64,000 bases of DNA from Caulobacter vibrioides OR37 (GCF_000372645.1 NZ_APMP01000001.1:372001-436000); one strand, 5' to 3'; positions 38,988 through 49,157 are shown, numbered from the stretch's first letter. The notes: a model not told the origin generated them from the letters alone. Numbers and translations are program-made.

Positions 38988-41033
38988 ATGAAATCTCTCC
39001 TGCTGGCCTCGTCGGCCGCCCTTTTTCTCGCCCCGGTCGCCGCCTGGGCCAATCCCGATCCTGATCAGAACCAGGTCTCCTCGGTCATCGTCACCGCCCG
39101 CCCCAACGCCGAGGACCCGCCCGTGGTGGCGGCCGCGCGCAAGCGGCTGTCCGAAACCCCGGGCGCCGTGTCGGTGATCTCACAAGAATCCTACATCAAC
39201 CGCGAGGCCCTGGCCCTGGACGACATGCTGCGCGACGCGCCGGGCGTCTATGCGCAGCGCAAGTGGGGCGGCGACGTTCGCATCTCGATCCGAGGCTCGG
39301 GGATCGGCAACGCCAACCACAACCGGGGTCTGCTGCTGGCCCAGGACGGCGTGCCGCTGAACGAGGCCGACGGCTATGGCGACAGTCAGATCGCCGATCC
39401 GCTCAACACCCGCTACGCCGAGGTCTATCGCGGCGGCAACGCCCTGCGCTTCGGCGGCGCTCTGCTGGGCGGCGCGATCAACATGGTCACGCCGACGGGC
39501 AAGGACGCGGGCTTCTCCAACCAGTTCCGACTCGATGGCGGCTCGTTCGGCATGATCCGGGAGCATGTCGCCATCGCCCGCCAAATCGGCGACTGGGACA
39601 TCTACGCCGCTGGCACGAACCAGACCAGCCAGGGCTGGCGCTCGCAGAGCCAGCAGAACATCCAGTTCGGCAGCCTCAACATCGGCCGAGCCTTCGGCCA
39701 GGACCGCGAGGTGCGGTTCATCGTCAACGGTTCGAACATCAATCAAGAAATCCCCGGCGCGCTGACGCTCGACCAGTTCAACGCCAACCCGCGCCAGACC
39801 CCCGCCGGCAACCTGGCCGGCGACCAGGGTCGTAACCAACGTGGCGTGCGCGGTTCGCTGGCGACAACCTGGCGGCTGAATGACGACCTGGTGTTCCAAG
39901 GCTCTCTGTACGCCGTCTGGAAAGATCTGGACCACCCGATCTTCCAGGTCATCGACCAGAAGAGCCGCAACTACGGCGCCTTTGGCCGGTTCGACTGGGA
40001 CGGCCGCGTCGGCGACCTGAAGGCCGACGCCTTCTTCGGCGCCTGGTATCGGCAGGGCGATCTGGACTCCCACTTCTACATCAACAATCGCGGGGGACGC
40101 GGGGCGCTGCAGTCGGTCTCCTACCAGAACGCCAAGGCCATCGACGTCTTCGGCGAAGGCCGGGTGTTCGTCAGCGACCACATCGCCGTGGTGGGCGGCG
40201 CGACCTGGGGCCAAGCCGAGCGCGACTATGTCAGCGTCGCCGTTCCGGGCGTGAAGAGCACCTTCAACCTAACCGCCTCCAAGACCTATGACTGGCTTTC
40301 GCCCCGCATCGGCCTCTTGTGGCAGGACAACGCGGGAAACCAGGTCTTCGCCAACCTGACGCGGTCGGTCGAACCGCCCAATTTCGGCTCGATGTCGCCC
40401 ACCAATATCGGCTTCGCGCCCGTCAAGGCCCAGAAAGCTTGGACCGGCGAGGTCGGCGCGCGCGGCCATCGGGGTCCGTTCACCTACGACCTGACGCTCT
40501 ATCGCGCCAACCTGAAGGGCGAGATGCTGCAATACGCGGTCAGTTCGTCGATTCCGGCCTCGACCTTCAACGCCGACAAGACCATCCACCAAGGGATCGA
40601 GGCGGCGCTGGACTGGGCGGTGGCCCCGCATTGGCGGGTTCGTCAGAGCTGGACCTATTCCGACTTCCACTTCGACGGCGACGCGGTCTACCGCGATAAC
40701 CGACTGCCGATCGTGCCCAAGAACTTCTACCGCTCGGAAGTGCGCTACGACGACCCACGCGGCTGGTTCGTGGTGCCGTCGGTCGAGTGGTCGGCGACGG
40801 ACCAGTGGATCGATTACAGCAACACCAAGACCGCGCCGTCCTACGCGATCCTCAACCTCAACGCGGGATGGAAGGTCACGCCCGAGGTCTCGCTTTTCCT
40901 CGACGCCCGCAACCTGGCCGACAAGGCCTATGTCTCCAACACCCAGGCCGCCATCACCTGGACCGCGGGGACCGCCACCTTGTGGCCGGGCGACGGGCGT
41001 TCGGTGTTCGGCGGCGTGACCGTCTCGTTCTAA
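38988..41033 (+). CDS. TonB-dependent outer-membrane receptor
   Basis: 681 aa. The signal peptide ends around residue 21 (APVAAWA). A TonB-box-like stretch (SSVIVTAR) and plug domain (about 30-160, LSETPGAVSVISQESY..., LDDMLRDAPGVYAQRKWGGDVRISIRGSG) precede a 22-strand barrel ending in Phe (VTVSF). It actively imports a ligand across the outer membrane. Downstream PepSY, PCu(A)C and SCO genes point to a metal; the PepSY neighbour is also common beside siderophore receptors, so copper and iron-siderophore are both possible. Likely first gene of a four-gene operon. Confidence 0.9.
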   Translation: MKSLLLASSAALFLAPVAAWANPDPDQNQVSSVIVTARPNAEDPPVVAAARKRLSETPGAVSVISQESYINREALALDDMLRDAPGVYAQRKWGGDVRISIRGSGIGNANHNRGLLLAQDGVPLNEADGYGDSQIADPLNTRYAEVYRGGNALRFGGALLGGAINMVTPTGKDAGFSNQFRLDGGSFGMIREHVAIARQIGDWDIYAAGTNQTSQGWRSQSQQNIQFGSLNIGRAFGQDREVRFIVNGSNINQEIPGALTLDQFNANPRQTPAGNLAGDQGRNQRGVRGSLATTWRLNDDLVFQGSLYAVWKDLDHPIFQVIDQKSRNYGAFGRFDWDGRVGDLKADAFFGAWYRQGDLDSHFYINNRGGRGALQSVSYQNAKAIDVFGEGRVFVSDHIAVVGGATWGQAERDYVSVAVPGVKSTFNLTASKTYDWLSPRIGLLWQDNAGNQVFANLTRSVEPPNFGSMSPTNIGFAPVKAQKAWTGEVGARGHRGPFTYDLTLYRANLKGEMLQYAVSSSIPASTFNADKTIHQGIEAALDWAVAPHWRVRQSWTYSDFHFDGDAVYRDNRLPIVPKNFYRSEVRYDDPRGWFVVPSVEWSATDQWIDYSNTKTAPSYAILNLNAGWKVTPEVSLFLDARNLADKAYVSNTQAAITWTAGTATLWPGDGRSVFGGVTVSF

Positions 41034-41082
41034 TCCGTGGCGCGGCGGCTCCTGGGTCGCCGCGCCCATCGGGAAGATAACG

Positions 41083-42474
41083 ATGAGCGAAATTCCAAGC
41101 TCCGAGGTCAGGACTCCGGCCGGCGAAGTGTATCGCGCCTTCTGGCGCTGGCACTTCTACGCGGGCCTTCTCGTCCTGCCCATTCTGATGCTGATGGCCC
41201 TGACCGGAGGCGTCTATCTGTTCAAGACCGAACTGACGGCGATCATTCATCGTCCGCTGGTGGTCGTGGCCGATCGTCCCGCGCGGGCGCCGCCCTCCGC
41301 CTGGATCGCCAGCGCCGAAACTGGAGCCGGCGCCAAGGCCACCCAACTCATCATCCCGTCTCGGGGCGATCGCTCTGTGCAGGTGATGGTCGGCGACAAG
41401 GCGCATCAAAGGACAGCCTATGTCGACCCGCACGACGGCGGCTATCTGGGGGTCACCACGCCCGGCGGCGTCATGGGCGTGATCAAACGCGTACACAGCC
41501 TCGACATCGCCGGTCCCGTGATGAATGGCCTTGTCGAAGTCGTCGCGGGTTGGGCCATCGTGCTGGTCGCCACCGGCGTCTTCCTGTGGTGGCCGCGCGG
41601 CCAGAACGGCGGCGTGGTGACGGTGCGGGGCGGACCGGCCAGGCGCCTCTTCTGGCGCGACCTGCACGCGGTGACGGGCGCCTTCGCGGGGATCGTCATC
41701 GTTTTCCTGGCGGCGACCGGAATGCCCTGGTCGATCTTCTGGGGCAAGGAAGTGCGGCAATTGACCACCGAAGCCGGTTGGGGACGCCCCAAACCGCCGA
41801 TCGCCGAGCGGCATCACCCCGTCAAATCCGTCGAGCGCGACGGCGTGCCCTGGGCCCTGGGCGCCCACGCGCCGCCAAACACTCCCAACCCGTCGCCCAT
41901 GCTCGGGATGAGCGCGAACGAACATGCCCGCATGATGCAGGCCAAGGTCCTGGGCGTCGACGACATCGTCGCCAAGGCTCGGGCTGACGGTCTGACGGAC
42001 GGCTTCACCCTCACCCTGCCCCAGGCGCCGGGCGGAACGTGGACGGCGTCCTATATGCCCGACCATGTCGAGCGAACGCGGACCCTCTATCTGGATGGCC
42101 GCGACGGCCACGTCCTGGACGATATCGGCTATCGTCGGTTCGGCCCGGCGGCCAAGGCCATCGAGTGGAGCATCTCCGTCCACCAGGGGCAGGAGTTCGG
42201 CCTGGTCAACAAGCTCGTCATGCTGGCGGGCTGCGTCGCCATCTGGCTTCTCGGCGGCTCGGCCCTGGTCATGTGGTGGAAGCGTCGCCCAAAAGGGCGC
42301 CTCGCCGCACCGCCCCGCCCCACTCGCCCCGGCGCCTATGCCGGCTTGTTGGCCATCGTGCTGCCCCTCGCCGTTCTCTATCCCCTTGTCGGAGCTTCGC
42401 TCATCACGGTGCTGCTCCTCGATCTCATTTACCGTCGGCTGACCTCGTCGCCGCTCTTCAAGACCGGAGCCTGA
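41083..42474 (+). CDS. PepSY-associated membrane protein (PiuB-like)
   Basis: 463 aa. About four membrane segments: near 25-47 (FYAGLLVLPILMLMALTGGVYLF), ~155-175, ~200-222 and ~370-390, with further hydrophobic segments at the C-terminus. The first contains the family HFYAGL motif, and the periplasmic loops carry PepSY-like stretches. It belongs to the PepSY_TM family, some members of which reduce iron in siderophore uptake. GGGAAG precedes ATG 41083. It follows the TonB receptor by 49 bases and is 2 bases from the PCu(A)C gene. Confidence 0.85.
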   Translation: MSEIPSSEVRTPAGEVYRAFWRWHFYAGLLVLPILMLMALTGGVYLFKTELTAIIHRPLVVVADRPARAPPSAWIASAETGAGAKATQLIIPSRGDRSVQVMVGDKAHQRTAYVDPHDGGYLGVTTPGGVMGVIKRVHSLDIAGPVMNGLVEVVAGWAIVLVATGVFLWWPRGQNGGVVTVRGGPARRLFWRDLHAVTGAFAGIVIVFLAATGMPWSIFWGKEVRQLTTEAGWGRPKPPIAERHHPVKSVERDGVPWALGAHAPPNTPNPSPMLGMSANEHARMMQAKVLGVDDIVAKARADGLTDGFTLTLPQAPGGTWTASYMPDHVERTRTLYLDGRDGHVLDDIGYRRFGPAAKAIEWSISVHQGQEFGLVNKLVMLAGCVAIWLLGGSALVMWWKRRPKGRLAAPPRPTRPGAYAGLLAIVLPLAVLYPLVGASLITVLLLDLIYRRLTSSPLFKTGA

Positions 42475-42476
42475 AC

Positions 42477-42929
42477 ATGAAGACCCTCTCTCTCATCGCC
42501 CTCGCCGCCCTGCTGACGGCGTCCACGGCCCAGGCGGCGGCGCCCGTCGTGACCGCGACCGAGGCCTGGTGCCGCCCGGCGCCCGCCGGAGCCCTCGCCG
42601 GCGGATGCTACGTCACCCTGACCGCCAGCGCCGACGATCGCTTGGTCACGGTCGAGACCACGGCCGCCGATCACGGCGAAATCCACTCGATGTCCATGGA
42701 CGGCGGCGTCATGCGGATGCGCAAGCTGGACGGCTTGCCCTTGCCCGCGGGCAAGGCCGTGGCCCTGAAGCCGGGCGGCGAGCACCTGATGCTGATTTCG
42801 CCCAAGGTAGCCTTTAAGGACGGCGCCAAGATCCCGATGGTCTTGAAGTTCCAGAAGGCCGCGCCGGTGAAGGTCGAGGCCACGGTGCGTATGCCGTCCA
42901 TGCCATCCATGCCCGGCATGAACCACTGA
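42477..42929 (+). CDS. PCu(A)C-type periplasmic copper chaperone
   Basis: 150 aa. The signal peptide ends at AQA (about residue 20). The domain shows EAWCRPAPAGALAGGCYVTL and the copper ligand set HSMSMDGGVMRM ... GGEHLMLI, the H..M..HxM pattern of the family, plus a Met-rich tail (MPSMPSMPGMNH). It delivers Cu(I) to cytochrome oxidases or takes part in periplasmic copper handling. It is coupled to the SCO gene by a TGATG overlap and 2 bases downstream of the PepSY gene. Confidence 0.92.
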   Translation: MKTLSLIALAALLTASTAQAAAPVVTATEAWCRPAPAGALAGGCYVTLTASADDRLVTVETTAADHGEIHSMSMDGGVMRMRKLDGLPLPAGKAVALKPGGEHLMLISPKVAFKDGAKIPMVLKFQKAAPVKVEATVRMPSMPSMPGMNH

Positions 42930-43504
42930 TGCGCCGGATGCTGATCGCGACGGGCCTGGCGGTCTTGGCCGCCATGCCCCTGGCCGCCTGTCATCCCAAG
43001 GACGAGGCCGGGCGCTCACTGCTCCAGATCGGCGGGCCGTTTAACCTGATCGACCAGGACGGCAAACCAGTCAGCGAGAAGTCGCTGCTTGGGAAACCCA
43101 CGGCGATATTCTTCGGCTTCACCTATTGCCCGGAGGTCTGTCCGACGACGATGGCGGACCTGACGTCGTGGCTAAAGACCTTGGGGCCCGACGCCGACAA
43201 GCTGAACGTCGTCTTCGTCTCGGTCGACCCCGAGCGGGACACGCCACGGCAACTGAAGACCTATCTGTCGAACTTCGATCCGCGCATCCGAGGTTTCACG
43301 GGAACGCCAGCGGCCGTCGCCAAGGCCGCCAAGGAATACAGGATCTACTATCAGAAGGTCCCGCAGGACGGCGGCGGGTACACGATCGATCATTCCTCGG
43401 CGATCTATCTGTTCGACGCCAAGGGACAGTTCGTTGGGCCGATCGGCTACCAGTCGCCGGCCGATCGGGCGGTCGCGCAGCTGCGCGACCTGATCAAGAG
43501 CTGA
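42929..43504 (+). CDS. SCO1/SenC family protein (copper/thiol chaperone)
   Basis: 191 aa lipoprotein: the signal peptide ends in the lipobox PLAACHP. The thioredoxin-like domain has the metal site CPEVCPTTMADL (CxxxC) and the distant His in TIDHSSAIYLFDAKG. SCO proteins deliver copper to, or reduce the cysteines of, cytochrome oxidase. Coupled to the PCu(A)C gene, it probably acts on the same substrate. It ends at a perfect palindrome overlapping the regA stop. Confidence 0.94.
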   Translation: MRRMLIATGLAVLAAMPLAACHPKDEAGRSLLQIGGPFNLIDQDGKPVSEKSLLGKPTAIFFGFTYCPEVCPTTMADLTSWLKTLGPDADKLNVVFVSVDPERDTPRQLKTYLSNFDPRIRGFTGTPAAVAKAAKEYRIYYQKVPQDGGGYTIDHSSAIYLFDAKGQFVGPIGYQSPADRAVAQLRDLIKS

Positions 43505-43513
43505 GGTCTGGAG

Positions 43514-43538
43514 CGCCGGATCAGCTGATCCGGCGTTT
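43514..43538. terminator. Shared convergent terminator between the SCO gene and regA
   Basis: A 22-base perfect palindrome (43514-43535; half-site CGCCGGATCAG) followed by TTTCT on the plus strand. It lies 10 bases past the SCO stop and overlaps the last codons of regA, so it can end both convergent transcripts. Confidence 0.65.
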
Positions 43539-44051
43539 CTCCAGCTTGCGCGCCAGGGTTCGGCGGTGCATCCCCAGCCGCCGCGCCGTTTCCGAGATAT
43601 TGAAGTCGGTCTCGACCAAGGTCTGGTGGATCCGCTCCCACTCCAGGTTCTTGATCGAGGTGGCGCGCTCGCCGATCGTGGCGTCGACGTCACCGTCGCG
43701 CTTATGGAACGCCGCTTCGATGTCGTCGGTGTTCGAAGGCTTGGCCAGGTAGTGGCGCGCGCCCAGCTTGATGGCCTCGACGGCGGTGGCGATGCTGGCG
43801 AACCCCGTCAGCACCACGATCAGCATGTCCGGGTCACGCTGGGCCAAGGCCCGCACGCAGGCCAAGCCGGACTCGCCGGCCAACTTCAGATCGACCACGG
43901 CGTAGCGCGGCGTGAAGGTCTCCAGCGCCGTCAGGGCCTCATCCAGGCCGCGAACATGCACGACCTCGTAATCGCGGCGCTCGAACGACCGCTTCAAGGT
44001 GGCGGCGAACTTCTCGTCGTCCTCGACGATGATCAGCTTGCGGTCAGGCAT
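43521..44051 (-). CDS. regA: Redox response regulator RegA/PrrA/ActR family
   Basis: 176 aa from ATG 44051, which has GAGG 9 bases upstream; ATG 44060 is an alternative but its ribosome site would sit directly against it. Receiver domain (1-115): KLIIVEDDEKFAATLKRSF, phospho-acceptor in YAVVDLKLAGESGL, lysine in HYLAKP. A proline-poor linker is followed by a Fis-type helix-turn-helix (NISETARRLGMHRRTLARKLEKR), near-identical to RegA/PrrA proteins. It controls respiratory and other redox-linked genes. Overlaps the end of regB by 8 bases. Confidence 0.93.
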   Translation of the reverse strand: MPDRKLIIVEDDEKFAATLKRSFERRDYEVVHVRGLDEALTALETFTPRYAVVDLKLAGESGLACVRALAQRDPDMLIVVLTGFASIATAVEAIKLGARHYLAKPSNTDDIEAAFHKRDGDVDATIGERATSIKNLEWERIHQTLVETDFNISETARRLGMHRRTLARKLEKRRIS

Positions 44052-45399
44052 CGCGGCCATCCTCGATCTCCAGGGCCGCCAACGGCAGGGTCAGGACGAC
44101 GCGCGCGCCGCCTTCGGTTCGGTTCTCGGCCCGCGCCGCGCCGCCCAGCTTGCGCAGAACATTGACGACCAGGAAAAGACCCAAGCCGCCCCCCGCCCGC
44201 CCCTTGGTGGAGTTGTAAGGCGCGCCAAAGTTTTCCAGGGTCTCATCGGTAAAGCCCGGGCCGTCGTCGTCCACCTGGATCCGCAACCAGCCCTCGCTGG
44301 CCCCGACCCAGAGCCGCACCGCGCCGGGCGAGGCCTCCAAGGCGTTGTCGAGGACGTTGTGGATCACCTGCTTGAGGGTGGATTCCGCTGCGATGGGCGT
44401 CTTGGCGACGAGGTCGGTTTCATAGACCAGCGCCTGATCGCCGCGCGTCGCTCGCCACTCGCCCGCGACCTCGTCCATGAAGGCGCGCAGGGTGCTGACG
44501 CGGACCTCGCCGCCGCGCGCCTCGCCCGCCGACATCAGAACGCCGGTGACGATCGACTTGCAGCGCCGGACCTCGCCGCGCATGTCCTCAAGCTCCTGGG
44601 CCAGCTCCGGGTTGCCCGCGAAGATCGGCATCCGCCGCCAGTCGCCCAGGATCACGTCCAGGGTCGCCAGGGGCGTGCCCAACTCGTGGGCCGCGCCAGA
44701 CGCCAGGAGGCCCATGCGGACGATGTGGGTCTCCTCGGCCGCCCGCTGCCGAAGTTCGGCCAGCCGCGCGTCGTGTCGACGCAGGTTGGCGTTGATCCGC
44801 CCGACGAAGGTGACCAGCAACAGGGCGTCGAGCACGATGCCCAGCAACATGCCCATCAGGAAGAGGTCGAAAAAGGCCTGATCGCTTAGCCCAGAGGCGA
44901 TAATCGGCCGATTGAAGCTCAGCAGCATCACGAAGCAGAACGTGGTCAGCGCCACGATCGCCCAGGTCGCCCACGCCTCCAGCAGCACCGCGCCGAGGAT
45001 CACGTGCAGCAGATAGAGGGTCGTGAACGGGTTGGTGGCGCCGCCGCTGAAATAGAGCTGAGCGGTCAGGGCCAGAGCATCGAGAGCCAAGGCCGCGAAC
45101 AGGTCATACGGTCCCAGCGGGGCGCCGCGCTTTAGCCGCAGCAGGCTGAACAGGTTCAACGCCACCAGGCCCGCCAGCACCAGCATCATCGCCGCCAGCG
45201 GCACCTTGAAGCCGAGGCTGAAATGAACCGCCAGGATGGTGACGACCTGGCCCAGCACCGCGATCCAGCGCAGGTGGATCAGCTGCAGCATGTTCTGGCG
45301 GGCGATGGCGTCGGCCGGACCGTTGGCGTTTTCGGCCGCGCGCGCGCCCGAGAGCCATCCCGAGACGCCGGAGATCACCATGCTGGCCGTCGGCGTCAT
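44044..45399 (-). CDS. regB: Redox-sensing histidine kinase RegB/PrrB/ActS family
   Basis: 451 aa. Five to six membrane segments in the first ~210 residues include the quinone-sensing signature GGATNPF. The kinase core has GLLASGAAHELGTPLATLDVILGD, a Cys in EVRRCKSIVTGVL (position of the redox-active cysteine of RegB), the N-box IHNVLDNALEAS and G-boxes VDDDGPGF and GGGLGLFLVVNVL. It phosphorylates RegA when the quinone pool or thiol state signals low oxidation. ATG 45399 overlaps the surf1 stop (ATGA, 45396-45399). Confidence 0.93.
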   Translation of the reverse strand: MTPTASMVISGVSGWLSGARAAENANGPADAIARQNMLQLIHLRWIAVLGQVVTILAVHFSLGFKVPLAAMMLVLAGLVALNLFSLLRLKRGAPLGPYDLFAALALDALALTAQLYFSGGATNPFTTLYLLHVILGAVLLEAWATWAIVALTTFCFVMLLSFNRPIIASGLSDQAFFDLFLMGMLLGIVLDALLLVTFVGRINANLRRHDARLAELRQRAAEETHIVRMGLLASGAAHELGTPLATLDVILGDWRRMPIFAGNPELAQELEDMRGEVRRCKSIVTGVLMSAGEARGGEVRVSTLRAFMDEVAGEWRATRGDQALVYETDLVAKTPIAAESTLKQVIHNVLDNALEASPGAVRLWVGASEGWLRIQVDDDGPGFTDETLENFGAPYNSTKGRAGGGLGLFLVVNVLRKLGGAARAENRTEGGARVVLTLPLAALEIEDGRDA

Positions 45400-46133
45400 G
45401 CCCGTCGCGTCTCCCGCCTCGCCTCGCGCCACACGTAGACGCCCGCGCCGCCGGTCAGCAAGGCCAGGCCAAACCACGTCAGCGCGTAGACCAGATGACT
45501 GTTGGGGAACCGCACCACCGTCAACCCGCCCAGCGGCCAGCCGCCTGGATTGGGCGCGCCATCGGCGTCCACGAAATACGGCGCGACTTCGGAAAGACCC
45601 TTCGCGGTCGCGATGGCCTGCACATCACGGGAATACCAGCGGCCCTCTCTCGGCCGGTTCGCGCGTAGGAACCCGCCATGGGGCTCGCTCAAGCGCAGCA
45701 GTCCGATGACGGAGACGGGCCCCTTTACCTGACCGGCCGCCCGGGTGCTGGCCAGCCTGAGGTCGCCCGGAACAAAGCCTCGGTTCACCAGGACCGTGAA
45801 ACCTTGGTCGACTCGCAACGGCGTCATGACCCAGAAGCCCGCGCCCTTCTCGGTCACGGCCTGGACCAGAGTCTCGCGGGCGTGATCGTAGACGCCGGTC
45901 AGCGCCACGCGGCGGTAGGCGTCGGCTTGGCCGGAGATCCCGGCCCAGGTCGCCGGCCCAGGCGCGGGAACGGGCGCGGCGTGAATACGCCGCTCGACGC
46001 TCGCGATCAGATCAAGCTTCCAGGCCCGGCGCTGAACCTGCCAAGCGCTCAAGCTCAGGAACAGCACGGTGAGGACGGCGCAGAGGCTGATGAAGAGGAT
46101 AGCCCCGGCGCCGCCGCTCGCGGACCGCCTCAA
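45396..46133 (-). CDS. SURF1 family cytochrome oxidase assembly protein
   Basis: 245 aa from TTG 46133, overlapping the cyoD stop (TTGA, 46130-46133). Two membrane segments, one near the N-terminus (AILFISLCAVLTVLFLSL) and one near the C-terminus (LVYALTWFGLALLTGGAGVYVW), flank a periplasmic domain with WQVQRRAWKLDLI, VNRGFVPGD and VRFPNSHLVYALTWF, all SURF1 hallmarks. It assists heme insertion in oxidase subunit I. The position within the cyo operon suggests it serves this quinol oxidase. Confidence 0.88.
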   Translation of the reverse strand: MRRSASGGAGAILFISLCAVLTVLFLSLSAWQVQRRAWKLDLIASVERRIHAAPVPAPGPATWAGISGQADAYRRVALTGVYDHARETLVQAVTEKGAGFWVMTPLRVDQGFTVLVNRGFVPGDLRLASTRAAGQVKGPVSVIGLLRLSEPHGGFLRANRPREGRWYSRDVQAIATAKGLSEVAPYFVDADGAPNPGGWPLGGLTVVRFPNSHLVYALTWFGLALLTGGAGVYVWREARRETRRA

Positions 46134-46516
46134 GGCATCTGCTGCATGTCGTGGGCGGTCACCGGCATCATGTGGGTATTGAGGTTGTGCATCACCCAGA
46201 GCGATCCGCTCAGCGTGATCACGACCAGGATCAGGGTGAACATCAGGGCCAGCAGGGTCCATCCGCCTTCCGAACGCGAGTTCATGTGCAGGAAATAGAT
46301 CATGTGGACCAGCACCTGGATCACCGCCAGCCCCATCACCGCCACGGCGGTCATCTGAGCGGTCGGCAACACATGGCCCATGACCAGCCAGAACGGGATG
46401 GCCGTCAGGATCACCGCCAGGACGAAGCCGATGACATAGTCCTTCAGGCTGCCGTGACCGGCGTCGTGGCCGTGACCTTCGTGCGCGCCGGGGGCGTGAG
46501 TGTCGGCGGCGGTCAT
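46130..46516 (-). CDS. cyoD: Cytochrome o ubiquinol oxidase subunit IV
   Basis: 128 aa with three membrane segments (about 27-48, 55-78, 86-108). A His-rich N-terminus ([15 protein letters not shown]) precedes the family segment [34 protein letters not shown] is also conserved. It stabilises the CyoB/CyoC core. The start overlaps the cyoC stop as ATGA (46513-46516). Confidence 0.93.
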   Translation of the reverse strand: MTAADTHAPGAHEGHGHDAGHGSLKDYVIGFVLAVILTAIPFWLVMGHVLPTAQMTAVAVMGLAVIQVLVHMIYFLHMNSRSEGGWTLLALMFTLILVVITLSGSLWVMHNLNTHMMPVTAHDMQQMP

Positions 46517-47139
46517 TTCAGGGCTCCCAGCAGATAGACGAACGAGAAGACGCCGATCCAGATGACGTCGAGGAAGTGCCAGAACATCGACAGGCACATC
46601 AGACGGCGACGCATGGCCTCGTCGAGCCCGCGCTGGCCGACCTGGACCATCAGGGTGACCAGCCAGATGATGCCGAAGGTCACGTGCAGGCCGTGCGTGC
46701 CGACCAGCGTGAAGAACGACGACAGGAAGGCGCTGCGCTGAGGCCCCGCGCCCTCGTGAATCAGGTGGGCGAACTCGGTCAGCTCCAGCGTCAGGAAGCC
46801 GGCGCCGAACAGACCCGTGATCGCCAGCCAGACCAGGGTCGGCGTCTTGCGGCCCGCCTGGGCGGACAGCATCGCGAAGCCGTAGGTGATGGACGAGAAC
46901 AGCAACAGCCCGGTGTTCACCGCCACGACCGGCAGCTCGAACAGGTCCGCGCCCGACGGGCCGGCCGCGTAGTTGCGCCCCAGCACCGCATAGGCCGCGA
47001 ACAGCACGGCGAAGATCAGGCAGTCGCTCATCAGGTAGATCCAGAACCCCAGCAGGGTCCCGTTCTCCGGATGGTGCTCCTCGGTCATGTGGAACCGATC
47101 GGCGTCGGCCGCGGTCAGGGTTTGAGCGTGAGAGGCCAT
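46513..47139 (-). CDS. cyoC: Cytochrome o ubiquinol oxidase subunit III
   Basis: 208 aa, five membrane segments, heme-copper oxidase subunit III family. Visible are [44 protein letters not shown] and [19 protein letters not shown]. It supports proton uptake and stability of the bo3 oxidase. The start is two bases after the cyoB stop. Confidence 0.95.
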   Translation of the reverse strand: MASHAQTLTAADADRFHMTEEHHPENGTLLGFWIYLMSDCLIFAVLFAAYAVLGRNYAAGPSGADLFELPVVAVNTGLLLFSSITYGFAMLSAQAGRKTPTLVWLAITGLFGAGFLTLELTEFAHLIHEGAGPQRSAFLSSFFTLVGTHGLHVTFGIIWLVTLMVQVGQRGLDEAMRRRLMCLSMFWHFLDVIWIGVFSFVYLLGALK

Positions 47140-47141
47140 GG

Positions 47142-49139
47142 TCAGGCGAGGCTCCGCAGGGCCTGGGTGCGCTCGTCCTCGACGCGGACGACCTCCTCGG
47201 CCGGGATGTAGTAGTCACGTTTGAAGTTGAAGGTGTGGACGATCGTCGAGGCGATCAGCGCCACGAACGACAGCGCCGCCAGCCACCAGATGTGCCAGAT
47301 CATCGCGAAGCCCAGCACCGTGCTGATCCCGGCCAGCACCACGCCGGCGCCGGTGTTGGCGGGCATGTGGATTGGGATGAAGCCGCTGGTCGGGCGCTCA
47401 TACCCCCGCTGTTTCATGTCCCACCAGGCGTCGATCTGGTGGATGACCGGCGTGAAGGCGAAGTTGTAGGCCGGCGGCGGCGACGAGGTCGCCCATTCCA
47501 GGGTGCGGCCGCCCCACGGATCGCCGGTCACGTCGCGCAGCGCCTCGCGATCGCGGATGCTGACGATGATCTGGACCAGGAACGCCAGGATGCCGAACAG
47601 AATGATCACGGCGCCGATGGCGGCGATCACGAACCAGATCTGCAGCGAGGGGTCCTCGAAGTGGTTCAGGCGACGGGTGACGCCCATCAGCCCCAGCACG
47701 TAGAGCGGCGCGAAGGCGACCCAGAAGCCGACCAGCCAGCACCAGAACGAGACCTTGCCCCAGAACGAATTGAGCTTGAAGCCAAAGGCCTTGGGGAACC
47801 AGTAGTTGATGCCGGCGAACATGCCGAACACCACGCCGCCGATGATCACGTTATGGAAGTGCGCGATCAGGAACAGGCTGTTGTGCAGGACGAAATCGGC
47901 GGGCGGAACGGCCAGCAGCACGCCGGTCATGCCCCCGATCACGAAGGTGACCATGAAGCCGACCGTCCAGAGCATGGGCGTCTCGAAGCGGATACGGCCG
48001 CGGTACATCGTGAACAGCCAGTTGAAGATCTTCGCGCCCGTCGGGATCGAGATGATCATCGTGGTGATCCCAAAGAACGAGTTCACGCTGGCGCCCGAGC
48101 CCATCGTGAAGAAGTGGTGCAGCCACACCAGGTACGACAGGATGGTGATGACCACGGTGGCGTAGACCATCGAGCTGTAGCCGAACAGGCGCTTGCCGCA
48201 GAAGGTGGACACCACTTCCGAGAAAACGCCGAAGGCCGGCAGGATCAGGATGTAGACTTCCGGGTGGCCCCAGATCCAGATCAGGTTCACGTACATCATC
48301 GGGTTGCCGCCGAAGTCGTTCGTGAAGAAGTTCGTGTAGAGGTAACGGTCCGCCGTCAGCAGGGCCAGGGTGGCGGTCAGGATCGGGAAGGTCGCGACGA
48401 TCAGCACGTTCGTGCACAGCGACGTCCAGGTGAAGACCGGCATCTTCATCAGGCTGAGCCCGGGCGCGCGCATCTTGATGATCGTGACGATCAGGTTGAT
48501 GCCCGACAGCGTGGTGCCCACGCCCGCCACCTGCAGCGCCCAGATGTAGTAGTCGACCCCGACGTCGGGACTGTAGGCCAGGTTCGAGAGCGGCGGGTAG
48601 GCCAGCCAGCCCGTGCGGGCGAACTCGCCGACGAACAGCGACAGCATCACCGTCACCGCGCCGCCGACCGTCATCCAGAAGCTGAAGTTGTTCAGGAACG
48701 GAAAGGCCACGTCGCGCGCGCCGATCTGCAGCGGCACGACCAGGTTCATCAGGCCCGTCACCAGCGGCATCGCCACGAAGAAGATCATGATCACGCCGTG
48801 GGCTGTGAAGATCTGGTCATAGTGGTGAGGCGGCAGGTAGCCGGCGTGATCGCCGAACGCGATCGCCTGCTGCGCCCGCATCATCAGCGCGTCGGCGAAG
48901 CCGCGCAGCAGCATGACGATCGCCAGGATGATGTACATCACCCCGATCTTCTTGTGATCCACGCTGGTCAGCCACTCGCGCCAGAGATAGCCCCAGGCCT
49001 TGTAGTAGGTCAGCAGGCCCAGCACCGCGACGCCGCCCAGGGCGACGACCGCGAAGGTGGCGAGCAGGATCGGCTCGTGGAACGGAATGGCGTCCCAGGT
49101 GAGACGGCCGAAGAGGAATTTGACGAGATCCGGGGACAT
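47142..49139 (-). CDS. cyoB: Cytochrome o ubiquinol oxidase subunit I
   Basis: 665 aa, heme-copper oxidase subunit I with ~15 membrane segments. The CuB and cross-linked His-Tyr site is visible in [19 protein letters not shown], the CuB histidine pair in LHHFFTMG, the heme ligands in [11 protein letters not shown] and the proton-channel region in [26 protein letters not shown]. It reduces oxygen to water with electrons from ubiquinol and pumps protons at the inner membrane. Normal length; cyoA lies 18 bases upstream. Confidence 0.97.
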   Translation of the reverse strand: MSPDLVKFLFGRLTWDAIPFHEPILLATFAVVALGGVAVLGLLTYYKAWGYLWREWLTSVDHKKIGVMYIILAIVMLLRGFADALMMRAQQAIAFGDHAGYLPPHHYDQIFTAHGVIMIFFVAMPLVTGLMNLVVPLQIGARDVAFPFLNNFSFWMTVGGAVTVMLSLFVGEFARTGWLAYPPLSNLAYSPDVGVDYYIWALQVAGVGTTLSGINLIVTIIKMRAPGLSLMKMPVFTWTSLCTNVLIVATFPILTATLALLTADRYLYTNFFTNDFGGNPMMYVNLIWIWGHPEVYILILPAFGVFSEVVSTFCGKRLFGYSSMVYATVVITILSYLVWLHHFFTMGSGASVNSFFGITTMIISIPTGAKIFNWLFTMYRGRIRFETPMLWTVGFMVTFVIGGMTGVLLAVPPADFVLHNSLFLIAHFHNVIIGGVVFGMFAGINYWFPKAFGFKLNSFWGKVSFWCWLVGFWVAFAPLYVLGLMGVTRRLNHFEDPSLQIWFVIAAIGAVIILFGILAFLVQIIVSIRDREALRDVTGDPWGGRTLEWATSSPPPAYNFAFTPVIHQIDAWWDMKQRGYERPTSGFIPIHMPANTGAGVVLAGISTVLGFAMIWHIWWLAALSFVALIASTIVHTFNFKRDYYIPAEEVVRVEDERTQALRSLA

Positions 49140-49157
49140 TGAGGTCTCTAGGCTGAA

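Noticed and set aside
47235..49142. Long open frame (635 codons) on the plus strand opposite cyoB
   Set aside because: Low-complexity His/Arg/Asp-rich translation, no domain, fully antisense to a clear cytochrome oxidase subunit; a GC-driven shadow.
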